Below are positions 1 through 6,920 of a stretch of DNA of 19,813 bases, in pieces. The notes beneath the pieces are model-generated. The model worked only from the letters and a program-made list of their open reading frames with translations, was not told the DNA's origin and made no database searches. The DNA is from an uncultured Caryophanales bacterium (GTDB lineage: Bacteria > Bacillota_I > Bacilli_A > RF39 > UBA660): the NCBI GenBank assembly GCA_947169395.1, contig CAMVPJ010000018.1, positions 1-19,813 of the forward strand. Direction: 5' to 3'. The stretch's first letter is position 1. Each line of letters opens with the position of its first letter. A program made the position numbers and the translations under genes.

Positions 1-14
1 GTGGAATAAGCTAA

Positions 15-45
15 TTGAACAAAATAAAAACTAGTGTGGTATAAT
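15..45 (+). promoter_or_regulatory. Extended -10 promoter upstream of the deoxyribosyltransferase-like gene
   Basis: TTGAAC at 15-20 and TATAAT at 40-45, preceded by TG at 37-38 (extended -10). The 19-nt spacer is longer than ideal, but the extended -10 compensates. A GGGAGG SD follows at 51-56. Confidence 0.6.
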
Positions 46-61
46 TACATGGGAGGCAAAT

Positions 62-484
62 ATGAAGGTATTGATTATATGTAGTAAACAATTTTATTCA
101 AAGATAGAAGAAATAAAAGAAATATTAAAAAGTAGAAATATTGAGGTGTTTTTACCTAATTGTTATGATGATCCTAGTACTGAAGAAAGAATGTGGAAAT
201 TAGGTAAAAAAGAACATCAAGAATTTAAGGCTAAAATGTATAAACAGAGTGAAGAAACAATTAAAAATATGGATGCGGTATTAGTTTTAAACTATGATAA
301 AAATAAAGATGGTGAAACTTATAAAAACTATATTGGTGGTGCTACATTCTTGGAAATGTATGATGCATTCAGACTTGGTAAAAAAATCTTTTTAATAAAT
401 GATATTCCCAGAGGAATGTTATTTGACGAAATAGAAGGATTTAATCCAACAGTTTTAAATGGGAATATTAATTTAGTAAAATAA
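62..484 (+). CDS. Nucleoside 2-deoxyribosyltransferase-like protein
   Basis: This is a 140-residue soluble protein. The N-terminus (KVLIICSKQFY) looks like the first strand and loop of a Rossmann-like fold. The middle contains MDAVLVLNYDKN followed by NYIGGATFLEMYDAF, then KKIFLINDIP. The order 'D-A-V-L-V-L, GG-x-T-F-x-E-M, K-K-I-F-L-x-N-x-I-P' is typical of small nucleoside 2-deoxyribosyltransferase-like proteins, in which the conserved Glu is the nucleophile. The Glu in TFLEM would be that residue here, by inference. Whether it transfers deoxyribose, hydrolyses nucleotides or binds a nucleotide signal cannot be told. The start is set by GGGAGG at 51-56. It has its own promoter and no obvious operon partner. 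Family placement is from recalled motif similarity. Confidence 0.65.
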   Translation: MKVLIICSKQFYSKIEEIKEILKSRNIEVFLPNCYDDPSTEERMWKLGKKEHQEFKAKMYKQSEETIKNMDAVLVLNYDKNKDGETYKNYIGGATFLEMYDAFRLGKKIFLINDIPRGMLFDEIEGFNPTVLNGNINLVK

Positions 485-517
485 GAATGTTAATATGTTT
501 TATAAAAATATATTATA

Positions 518-526
518 TGATACAAT
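518..526 (+). promoter_or_regulatory. Possible extended -10 promoter of the lipoprotein gene
   Basis: TGA directly followed by TACAAT gives an extended -10 about 25 nt before the lipoprotein start. No good -35 hexamer is present. Confidence 0.35.
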
Positions 527-551
527 TAATTATAGAAAGGAGAAGGGGCAC

Positions 552-872
552 ATGAAAAAGAGAATGGTTATGTTTCCTATACTATTATTCATTTGTGTAG
601 TTGCGCTTACAGGATGTGGGAAAACAAAGAAAAATACAATAGTAGGTAAATGGGCACATGGATCATATGTTTATACGTTCAATAGTGACAAAACTTGTAG
701 TTATGATGCTGCTGGAACTCTTATGAAATGTACATATGAAACAGATGGGGATAAGTTATCAATTCTATATGATGGTAATACTGCTTCATTTGACACAACT
801 TATAGTATAGATGATAATAAGTTAAATGTAAAAGATTCATTTGGTTCAGATACTATATATACAAGAAAATAA
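552..872 (+). CDS. Small secreted lipoprotein, lipocalin-like domain
   Basis: The 106-residue product has a lipoprotein signal peptide: basic MKKR, hydrophobic core, then lipobox LTGC with the acylated Cys at about residue 23. The mature part is about 80 residues and beta-rich (IVGKW, then YVYTFNSDKTCSY, then KLSILY, then IYTRK). That pattern resembles small lipocalin-like or DUF5640-type domains of Firmicutes lipoproteins. The ATG at 552 is chosen over an in-frame ATG at 495 because a strong SD (AAGGAG, GGGG) lies just before it and because it places the signal peptide at the N-terminus. A hairpin terminator follows the stop. Function is unknown; it is probably anchored to the outer face of the membrane. 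Confidence 0.8.
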   Translation: MKKRMVMFPILLFICVVALTGCGKTKKNTIVGKWAHGSYVYTFNSDKTCSYDAAGTLMKCTYETDGDKLSILYDGNTASFDTTYSIDDNKLNVKDSFGSDTIYTRK

Positions 873-881
873 TTGATATTA

Positions 882-911
882 AAATAGTTAGTAAATAGTC
901 TAACTGTTTTT
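882..911 (+). terminator. Rho-independent terminator after the lipoprotein gene
   Basis: Stem AGTTAG (886-891) pairs with CTAACT (900-905) around an 8-nt loop, flanked by A-run and U-run (GTTTTTATTTT). It also carries one copy of the recurring 11-nt element in reverse orientation. Confidence 0.6.
893..903 (-). repeat. Recurring 11-nt element, copy 1
   Basis: AAATAGTCTAA is the exact reverse complement of TTAGACTATTT. It lies about 13 nt upstream of a TATAAT (916-921) that precedes the GDPD gene, near where a -35 would be, and also inside the terminator hairpin. Confidence 0.4.
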
Positions 912-939
912 ATTTTATAATAAAATATAATGGTGATGT

Positions 940-1644
940 ATGAAAAATTTAGAACCATTATTAAACAAATTAATTGCTCATAGAGGTGTCCATAATAAAT
1001 ATATAAAAGGAAATAGTTTGCTTGCAATAGAACTTGCAATTATGAAAAAATTACCTGTTGAATTTGATGTTACACTAACTAAAGATAAAGTAGTAATACT
1101 TTGCCATGATAGTTTTATTAAGTGTGGTGATAAAACTTATATAATAAGTAAGCATGATTATAAATTTTTAAAGAATATTTGTCATGAACTTGTCACTTTA
1201 GATAGTGTTTTAAAATTAGTTTCAGGTAAAATTCCATTGCTAATTGAATTAAAACCTTACAACAAAGGTAATAAATTAGAAAAAGAGTGTGTTAAATTAT
1301 TAGATAAGTATAAAGGATACTTTGCTATACAGAGTTTTAGTCCATTCATAATATATTGGTTTAAAAAGAATAGAGAATCATATATAAGAGGACAATTGTT
1401 AACTAATACATACAATTATAATTTTATAGTTAATGGTATATATAAATATATGTTATTTAATAAATTTACTAATCCTGACTTTATATGTTATAATATCAAG
1501 GGATTACCAAATAAACAAATTGAAAAGGTTAGAGAATCTAAACCTATAATTGGTTGGACAGTAAGGAAACAAGAACAAATAGAAAAATATAATAAATACT
1601 GTGATAATTTTATATGTGATAATGTATTAGAAATTAGGAAGTGA
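940..1644 (+). CDS. Glycerophosphodiester phosphodiesterase (GDPD family)
   Basis: The 234-residue protein matches the GDPD family, TIM-barrel enzymes that hydrolyse glycerophosphodiesters to glycerol-3-phosphate and an alcohol with a metal ion. Visible landmarks are HRG at residues 14-16, E41 and D43 in VEFDVTLTKD (metal ligands), H56-D57 in LCHD (second catalytic His), and LLIELKP near residue 96 (third acidic ligand). No signal peptide is present, so it is likely cytoplasmic, acting on lipid- or teichoic-acid-derived headgroups. It is slightly shorter than typical members. SD GGTGAT lies 2 nt before the ATG, and a TATAAT sits at 916-921. The methyltransferase gene follows within a few bases, suggesting co-transcription. 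Confidence 0.88.
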   Translation: MKNLEPLLNKLIAHRGVHNKYIKGNSLLAIELAIMKKLPVEFDVTLTKDKVVILCHDSFIKCGDKTYIISKHDYKFLKNICHELVTLDSVLKLVSGKIPLLIELKPYNKGNKLEKECVKLLDKYKGYFAIQSFSPFIIYWFKKNRESYIRGQLLTNTYNYNFIVNGIYKYMLFNKFTNPDFICYNIKGLPNKQIEKVRESKPIIGWTVRKQEQIEKYNKYCDNFICDNVLEIRK

Positions 1645-1648
1645 TTTG

Positions 1649-2518
1649 ATGAGGATTAGTAATGAGTGGGTTGATTATGAGTGTATAGATGCAGGAAATG
1701 GAGAAAAGTTAGAACGTTGGGGGAATGTAATATTAAGACGTCCAGATCCACAGGCAATGTGGTATACAGATGATTATTCTAAATGGAAGAAAGTTGATGG
1801 TTTTTACCACCGTAGTAAATCAGGTGGAGGTAATTGGGAGTTCTTTTCTAAGTTAGATGATTTTTGGACTATTGATTATAAAGGATTAACTTTTAAAGTT
1901 AGTCCAACAGGATTTAAACATACTGGATTATTTCCAGAGCAAGCTGTTAACTGGGATTTTATGATGGACAAAATTAAAAATAGTAATTGTAAAATAAAAG
2001 TATTAAATCTGTTTTCTTATACAGGTGGAGCTACTATGGCTTGTTCTAAAGCAGGAGCTGATGTTGTACAAGTAGATGCTTCTAAAGGTATGACTGAGTG
2101 GGCTAAAGAGAATATGAGATTATCTCATTTAGAGAATAATTCAATTAGATTTATTGTAGATGATTGTTTAAAATTTGTACAAAGAGAAGTTCGTCGTGGA
2201 AATAAATATGATGCAATTGTAATGGATCCACCTAGTTATGGAAGAGGACCTAATAAGGAAGTTTGGAAATTTGAAGATAATATTTATAAATTAATTGAAG
2301 CTTGTATGGAAATATTGTCTGATAAACCATTATTTTTCTTAATTAATTCTTATACTACGGGAGTATCTTCTATAGTACTTGAAAATATTCTAAAAACTAC
2401 AGTGTTAAAGAAGTATCCAGATGGTACTGTAGATTCAGGAGATATAGGTCTTCCCATAACTAATAATAATTTAGTTTTACCATGTGGAATATATGGTAGG
2501 TATCAGTCTAATGATTAA
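1649..2518 (+). CDS. Class I SAM-dependent methyltransferase, COG1092 (RlmI-like)
   Basis: The product of 289 residues has the Rossmann methyltransferase motifs in order: NLFSYTGG at about 120-127 (SAM-binding motif I), VDASKG at 142-147 (motif II acidic residue) and MDPPSYGRG at 192-200 (catalytic-type DPPSY motif). The segment FKHTGLFPEQAVNWDFM ahead of motif I is characteristic of COG1092, the family of 23S rRNA cytosine-5 methyltransferase RlmI. The N-terminal PUA domain of RlmI is missing, which is common for this shorter Firmicutes branch, so the substrate is uncertain. ATG 1649 is preferred over an overlapping TTG at 1646 because AGGAAGTGA lies at a proper distance. It overlaps the pseudouridine synthase gene by 8 nt, implying translational coupling of two likely RNA modification enzymes. 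Confidence 0.85.
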   Translation: MRISNEWVDYECIDAGNGEKLERWGNVILRRPDPQAMWYTDDYSKWKKVDGFYHRSKSGGGNWEFFSKLDDFWTIDYKGLTFKVSPTGFKHTGLFPEQAVNWDFMMDKIKNSNCKIKVLNLFSYTGGATMACSKAGADVVQVDASKGMTEWAKENMRLSHLENNSIRFIVDDCLKFVQREVRRGNKYDAIVMDPPSYGRGPNKEVWKFEDNIYKLIEACMEILSDKPLFFLINSYTTGVSSIVLENILKTTVLKKYPDGTVDSGDIGLPITNNNLVLPCGIYGRYQSND

Positions 2519-3161
2519 TATAATATATGAAGATAATCATTTATTAGTTGTAGAGAAACCTATCAATATTCCTGTACAAGCAGATTCAAGTAATGATGTA
2601 GATTTACTTACTATGTTAAAAGAATATGTTAAAAATAAATATAAAAAGTTAGGTAATGTTTATTTAGGGCTTGTACATAGATTAGATAGACCTGTAGGTG
2701 GGGTGATGGTTTTTGCTAAAACTAGTAAATGTGCATCTAGATTAAGTAAACAGATAAAAGATGGTAAATTTAAAAAGATATATTATGCAGTAGTAGAAGG
2801 TAATATTTTTGGAAAAGGAATATTAAAAGATAAACTGTTAAAGAATAGTAAAACAAATATAGTAAGTGTTGATGCAAATGGTAAAGATGCAGAATTATAC
2901 TTTGAGAAAGTTGGCTATAAAGATGGTTTATCTTTAGTTAAGATTAATCTTCATACAGGACGTTCTCATCAGATTAGAGTGCAGTTTTCTTCTCGTGGAT
3001 ATCCACTATATGGAGATCATAGATATAATAAGAATTGCAAAGATAAATCACAAATTGCTTTGTTCGCTAAAGAATTATCATTTTGTCATCCAATAACCAA
3101 AGAAAAACTAATATTTACTTTAGAACTCCCTAATAGATATCCATTTAATTTATTTAAATAA
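2511..3161 (+). CDS. RluA-family pseudouridine synthase
   Basis: This 216-residue enzyme converts uridine to pseudouridine in rRNA or tRNA. The key motif is VHRLDRPVGG at about residues 55-64, with D59 as the catalytic aspartate. LHTGRSHQIRVQF further on is the second conserved RluA signature, and YPLYGDHRY the third. There is no N-terminal S4 domain, so it resembles the short RluA/TruC-like group; the exact target site cannot be assigned. An in-frame ATG exists at 2484, but 2511 gives the usual start 'INIIYEDNHLLVVEKP' and minimal overlap with the preceding gene. Terminator at 3165-3192 ends this transcription unit. Confidence 0.9.
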   Translation: MINIIYEDNHLLVVEKPINIPVQADSSNDVDLLTMLKEYVKNKYKKLGNVYLGLVHRLDRPVGGVMVFAKTSKCASRLSKQIKDGKFKKIYYAVVEGNIFGKGILKDKLLKNSKTNIVSVDANGKDAELYFEKVGYKDGLSLVKINLHTGRSHQIRVQFSSRGYPLYGDHRYNKNCKDKSQIALFAKELSFCHPITKEKLIFTLELPNRYPFNLFK

Positions 3162-3164
3162 AAG

Positions 3165-3192
3165 TGTCAAATTTTGCTTTGTTTGACATTTT
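3165..3192 (+). terminator. Rho-independent terminator after rluA-like gene
   Basis: TGTCAAA (3165-3171) pairs with TTTGACA (3182-3188), a perfect 7-bp stem with a 10-nt loop, followed by TTTT. Confidence 0.7.
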
Positions 3193-3196
3193 AATA

Positions 3197-3225
3197 TTGA
3201 CTTTTAGACTATTTCATAGTAGATT
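3197..3225 (+). promoter_or_regulatory. Promoter of the cwlD-dac-spmAB cluster
   Basis: TTGACT (3197-3202), exactly 17 nt, TAGATT (3220-3225). The -35 is strong and the -10 weak. The spacer holds the 11-nt element TTAGACTATTT. No sporulation sigma factor consensus could be recognised with confidence. Confidence 0.5.
3204..3214 (+). repeat. Recurring 11-nt element, copy 2
   Basis: TTAGACTATTT lies between the -35 and -10 hexamers of the promoter of the sporulation cluster. Confidence 0.45.
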
Positions 3226-3249
3226 AATTATAGTAAAGGACGTGGTTAA

Positions 3250-3996
3250 ATGAAAGAATATGCGATTAATTTTGAGGGGCGAAGTAATGCAGTTAATATT
3301 AATCAATTAAGAGGTACGGCATTATTGGAACTATTTAGTGATTATAATGGTCAAATAATTGATATGCATGGATTAGTTGCTACATTAAATAATAATGGTT
3401 TTCAAGTCGATAAGATTATTAATAATCCTAATAATACGGTTTATAGAATACAGTCTAATCATAAGAATATGGTTTTAAGTTTATCTATTTCGAAGGATTT
3501 GAAATATCAACAAAAAAATAAAGATATATATTTACGTACTATTAATGTTTTAAAAGCTATGAATAAGAATGCTACTGTAGTAAATAACAATATTATTAAT
3601 ATCACTAACAAAGATGGTAAAAAATTACAAGATGCATACAAACCAAATCTACAGTTAATAAAGGGAACTAAATATAATAAAAGTATAAAAAAGCTATTAA
3701 AAACAAAAAAAGGTAAAATAGTTCTTTGTACATTAATTGTAGTTGCAATAGTTACAGGTTTTGTAGTATATGCAGTAAATGATACTATTGAGTATAATAG
3801 TTTTATGGAGTATTATAGAAATGAATCTGGAAGTTATCAAGATAATGCTCCAACTTTTGATGAACGTGGATTTTATGAAGCACAAAAAAAAGGTGAAGTA
3901 GTTGATGAAAATCCTAACGGTGAACTTGAGCGAATGATAATGGAATATAATCGAGGAAAATATAAAGGTGAACAAAATATTCAAAATGTACGATAA
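3250..3996 (+). CDS. Unknown single-pass membrane protein preceding cwlD
   Basis: I do not recognise this 248-residue protein. Residues 1-155 are hydrophilic and Asn-rich, with no signal peptide. Residues about 142-155 form a Lys-rich patch (KKLLKTKKGK), followed by one transmembrane helix at about 156-177 (IVLCTLIVVAIVTGFVVYAV). The last 70 residues are acidic and polar. By the positive-inside rule the large N-domain is cytoplasmic and the C-terminal tail is outside (or, in a spore, in the intermembrane space). It is the first gene of a unit with cwlD 27 nt downstream. Its position suggests a part in sporulation or envelope work, which is inference only. SD AAAGGA precedes the ATG. Confidence 0.75.
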   Translation: MKEYAINFEGRSNAVNINQLRGTALLELFSDYNGQIIDMHGLVATLNNNGFQVDKIINNPNNTVYRIQSNHKNMVLSLSISKDLKYQQKNKDIYLRTINVLKAMNKNATVVNNNIINITNKDGKKLQDAYKPNLQLIKGTKYNKSIKKLLKTKKGKIVLCTLIVVAIVTGFVVYAVNDTIEYNSFMEYYRNESGSYQDNAPTFDERGFYEAQKKGEVVDENPNGELERMIMEYNRGKYKGEQNIQNVR

Positions 3997-4023
3997 AAGA
4001 CATATAGTTAAATAGGTGATTTT

Positions 4024-4701
4024 ATGTTTATATATAAACACAAATCAAATAAACTATATGTTTTTTTAGTATTTATATTTTTATTATTAATTGGAGGATT
4101 ATATAAAATTAATGCAACTTCTCTTCCACTTTTTGGTCGCACATTCTATATAGATGCAGGTCATGGTGGATTAGATCCAGGTTCAATATATAAAGATATC
4201 TACGAAAAAGATATAAATCTAGATATATGTTTTGAGATAAAAGAACAATTGGAGTCTTTAGGCGCAACTGTATATATGACTAGATATGGAGATTATGATT
4301 TAAGTTATATGCGTACTGGTGCGAGAAAAAGAAGCGATTTAAATAACAGGGCTAAAATAATAAATGAGTCAGGTGCGGATATGTATATATCAATTCATTT
4401 AAACTCAGTATCATCAACTACGTGGCACGGCGCACAAGTATTCTATGACGATGTAAATAGTAAGAATATTGAGATTGCAAAATTATTTCAAGAACATTTC
4501 AAGAAAAATCTAAATACTAAAAGAGAGGTTAGAGAGATAAAAACAATGTTACTTAATAGAAAAATTACTATACCTGGAGTACTTATAGAAATAGGATTCT
4601 TGTCTAATGCGAATGATAGATATTTATTAAGACAGAAATGGTATCATAAGAGGATTGCAAAAAATATTAGTGATGTATTAATTAATTATTATAAGGCATA
4701 A
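4024..4701 (+). CDS. cwlD: N-acetylmuramoyl-L-alanine amidase CwlD (Amidase_3)
   Basis: The 225-residue protein has a membrane anchor or signal at residues 11-27 followed by an Amidase_3 domain. Zinc ligands are H47 (DAGHGG), E61 (YEKDIN) and H125 (ISIHLNS). The catalytic glutamate is E189 in IEIGFLSN. In Bacillus, CwlD cuts the stem peptide from muramic acid in the forespore-surrounding space, the first step in making muramic-delta-lactam, the cortex mark read by germination lytic enzymes. Size and the conserved RxxDxxxRaxxaN-type stretch (RKRSDLNNRAKIINE) fit CwlD. The neighbours dac, spmA and spmB support the sporulation role over a vegetative amidase. SD GGTGAT at 4015-4020. Confidence 0.9.
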   Translation: MFIYKHKSNKLYVFLVFIFLLLIGGLYKINATSLPLFGRTFYIDAGHGGLDPGSIYKDIYEKDINLDICFEIKEQLESLGATVYMTRYGDYDLSYMRTGARKRSDLNNRAKIINESGADMYISIHLNSVSSTTWHGAQVFYDDVNSKNIEIAKLFQEHFKKNLNTKREVREIKTMLLNRKITIPGVLIEIGFLSNANDRYLLRQKWYHKRIAKNISDVLINYYKA

Positions 4702-4715
4702 ACAAAGCCTTTTTT
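4693..4715 (+). terminator. Weak terminator/attenuator between cwlD and dac
   Basis: AAGGC (4693-4697) pairs with GCCTT (4707-4711), followed by U-run. The 5-bp stem overlaps the cwlD stop codon and is probably only partly effective, because no clear promoter separates it from dac. Confidence 0.4.
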
Positions 4716-4737
4716 CATATACTTATGTAGGTGACAT

Positions 4738-5790
4738 ATGAAAAAAATAATACTTATAATAACTCTACTATTTCCATTTATTGTAAAAGGAATAAGCACC
4801 TCTGCAACTTCTGCAATCCTAATGGATACAGATAATAATAGAATTATATATTCTAAAAATATTCATGAAGTAAGGTCTGTTGCAAGTATATCTAAAATAA
4901 TGACTGCAGTTTTAGCTATAGAATCAGGTAAACTTGATGACGAGGTGAAAATAAATAGTTCAATTAATAAGGCATATGGTTCTGCTATATATATTAAAAT
5001 AGGTGAAAAACTGAAGTTAAGAGATTTAGTATATGGATTAATGCTTAGAAGTGGTAATGATGCAGCTCTAGCTATTGCTGATTATGTAGGTGGTAGTGTT
5101 GATAACTTTGTTACAATGATGAATCATAAGGCAAAAGAAATAGGTATGAAGAATAGTAAGTTTAATAATCCTAGTGGACTTGATGAAGATAAAGCTAATT
5201 ATTCAACTGCTTATGATATGGCTATACTTACAAGTTATGCAATGAAGATTAGTGATTATAGAAAGATAGTAAAGACAAAGAAGTATAAGTTAGAGACAAA
5301 TAAAAACACTTATATTTGGCATAATAAACATAAATTACTTAGACTTTATAAATATACAACAGGTGGTAAAACAGGATATACTAAGATTGCTAAAAGGACA
5401 CTTGTTACAACTGCATCTAAAGATAATACTAATCTAGTTGCAGTAACACTTAATGATGGTAATGATTTTAAAGATCATATGGATTTATTTGATTATGGAT
5501 TTGATAATTATAAAAGCTATTCTATTTTAAAAAAGGGATATATCAGTATTTATAACGAGAACTATTATAAAGACTATAATCTATATATTAAAGAAGATTT
5601 TAAATATATACTAGATGATAGTGAGAAAGAATCTATTAATATTAAATATAAATTAAAAAAGATTAAGAAAGTAAAGGATAGAGAGAATGTTGGTAGTGTT
5701 ATAGTTAATCTAGGTGATAAGCAAATATATACTGAACCTATATATGCAAAAATAAAAACAAAGAATAAGAAGAAGTGGCGCATGTGGTAA
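4738..5790 (+). CDS. D-alanyl-D-alanine carboxypeptidase (S11, DacB/DacF type)
   Basis: This 350-residue penicillin-binding protein has a signal peptide (MKK then hydrophobic IILIITLLFPFIV), the nucleophile motif SISK with S50 and K53, the SGN motif at 105-107, and KTG at 211-213. These are the three S11 active-site motifs in the right order and spacing. A C-terminal beta domain follows, ending with ENVGSVIVNLGDKQ and YAKIK, like the PBP5 C-terminal domain. The very end is Lys-rich and lacks a clear amphipathic membrane helix. It removes the terminal D-Ala from peptidoglycan stem peptides. In Bacillus dacB lies in an operon with spmA and spmB and controls cortex cross-linking; the same arrangement here supports that role. 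SD AGGTGACAT. Confidence 0.9.
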   Translation: MKKIILIITLLFPFIVKGISTSATSAILMDTDNNRIIYSKNIHEVRSVASISKIMTAVLAIESGKLDDEVKINSSINKAYGSAIYIKIGEKLKLRDLVYGLMLRSGNDAALAIADYVGGSVDNFVTMMNHKAKEIGMKNSKFNNPSGLDEDKANYSTAYDMAILTSYAMKISDYRKIVKTKKYKLETNKNTYIWHNKHKLLRLYKYTTGGKTGYTKIAKRTLVTTASKDNTNLVAVTLNDGNDFKDHMDLFDYGFDNYKSYSILKKGYISIYNENYYKDYNLYIKEDFKYILDDSEKESINIKYKLKKIKKVKDRENVGSVIVNLGDKQIYTEPIYAKIKTKNKKKWRMW

Positions 5791-6365
5791 ATATAATCTG
5801 GACTATATTTATATCTTGCGGAATAATATATGCAATTGTTACCAATAATGTTGAAGTAGTTAATAATACAATAATGGAAAGTTCTAAAACTAGTCTTGAT
5901 ATGATTATACAGATATTTCCAGTTCTTGCACTTTGGATGGGACTAATGAACATAGCAGAGAAATCTAAACTACTTGATAAGTTTTCTAATTTAATCTCAC
6001 CAATTCTTACTAAGCTATTTCCAGAAATACCTAGAGGGCACGAATCATTAAGTTATATTGCAAGTAATATAATTGCAAATGTATTTGGTCTTGGAAGTGC
6101 GGCTACTCCTTTTGGATTAAAGGCTATGGATTCTTTACAAAAACTAAATAAAAAGAAAGATACTGCAAGCCGTTCTATGATTACATTTCTAATAATTAAT
6201 ACAAGTGGTGTAACACTAGTTCCAACAACCATTATCTCAATGCGTATGATGTATAAGAGTGCTAATCCGACTGCGATACTTTTAGCATGTATAATAGGTA
6301 CTACCTGTTCAACAATAGGAGGAATATTTGTGGATAAGATATTTACAAAGTGGTATCATCATTAA
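5784..6365 (+). CDS. spmA: Spore maturation protein A
   Basis: This polytopic membrane protein (193 residues from GTG 5784) contains the SpmA nucleoside-recognition (Gate) type region: SKTSLDMIIQIFPVLALWMGLMNIAE, then SNIIANVFGLGSAATPFGLKAMD, and NTSGVTLVPTTIISMR. SpmA and SpmB together are required for full dehydration of the spore core and heat resistance in Bacillus; the transported species is unknown. GTG 5784 gives an M-V-N-I-I-W N-terminus as in other SpmA proteins and an AGAAG-type SD 8 nt away; an in-frame GTG at 5775 is the alternative. It overlaps dac by 7 nt, so it is probably translationally coupled. Confidence 0.9.
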   Translation: MVNIIWTIFISCGIIYAIVTNNVEVVNNTIMESSKTSLDMIIQIFPVLALWMGLMNIAEKSKLLDKFSNLISPILTKLFPEIPRGHESLSYIASNIIANVFGLGSAATPFGLKAMDSLQKLNKKKDTASRSMITFLIINTSGVTLVPTTIISMRMMYKSANPTAILLACIIGTTCSTIGGIFVDKIFTKWYHH

Positions 6366-6879
6366 ATATATTTCTAATTTAATAATTCCATTAATAGTTT
6401 TATTAATAATAATCTATGGAGTTAGAAAAAAAGTACCAGTATATGATACTTTCTTAGAAGGCTCTAAGGATTCGGTAGGAATGATTATGAGTCTGTTTCC
6501 AACCTTTTTAGCTATGATACTTGGAGTTAATATTCTAATTAATAGTGGTTTTTTATCATTTATATTAGGTTTATTTAAACCACTTTTTTATAAACTAAAT
6601 GTACCACTAGAAATACTTCCTTTAGCTGCTATAAGACCAATATCTGGTAGCGCATCTTTAGCAATCTTAAATAGTATTTATGATAATCATGGACCAGATT
6701 CATTTGTTGGACTTCTAGCATCGGTTATGCAGGGTTCGACTGATACTACTTTATATGTAATAACTTTATACTTTGGTAGTGTGGGCATTAAGAAAATAAG
6801 ATATGCACTTTGGGCAGGATTATGTGCAGATTTAATAGGTATAATTGCAAGTATAATAATTACTAATATTTTATTTTGA
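6328..6879 (+). CDS. spmB: Spore maturation protein B
   Basis: The membrane protein shows SpmB hallmarks: KYISNLIIPLIVLLIIIYG at the start, KKVPVYDTFLEGSKDSVGMI, PLAAIRPISGSASLAI, and GSTDTTLYVITLYFGSVGI. It forms the partner of SpmA. The start is a TTG at 6328, supported by a perfect AGGAGG at 6317-6322 lying inside spmA; this gives a 38-nt overlap with spmA and a short extra N-terminus (MWIRYLQSGIII). A later non-standard ATT at 6361 would match family N-termini more closely but has no SD. The TGA stop lies inside the -35 box of the rluB promoter. Confidence 0.88.
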   Translation: MWIRYLQSGIIIKYISNLIIPLIVLLIIIYGVRKKVPVYDTFLEGSKDSVGMIMSLFPTFLAMILGVNILINSGFLSFILGLFKPLFYKLNVPLEILPLAAIRPISGSASLAILNSIYDNHGPDSFVGLLASVMQGSTDTTLYVITLYFGSVGIKKIRYALWAGLCADLIGIIASIIITNILF

Positions 6880-6904
6880 CACATTAGACTATTTAATGTA
6901 TAAT
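6876..6904 (+). promoter_or_regulatory. Perfect consensus promoter of rluB
   Basis: TTGACA (6876-6881), 17 nt, TATAAT (6899-6904): 12 of 12 consensus positions. The -35 overlaps the spmB stop. The spacer carries the 11-nt element TTAGACTATTT (6884-6894). Confidence 0.9.
6884..6894 (+). repeat. Recurring 11-nt element, copy 3
   Basis: TTAGACTATTT lies between -35 and -10 of the rluB promoter, placed within 1 nt of its position in the promoter at 3197-3225. Confidence 0.45.
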
Positions 6905-6920
6905 CAATGTGGTGATGCCG

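Noticed and set aside
800..1039. Minus-strand ORF of 79 codons
   Set aside because: Overlaps the lipoprotein end, terminator and GDPD start; no SD or protein-like composition.
3733..4041. Minus-strand ORF of 102 codons
   Set aside because: Antisense shadow of the unknown membrane protein gene; Ile/Tyr/Phe/Ser-rich composition from complementing AT-rich codons and no SD.
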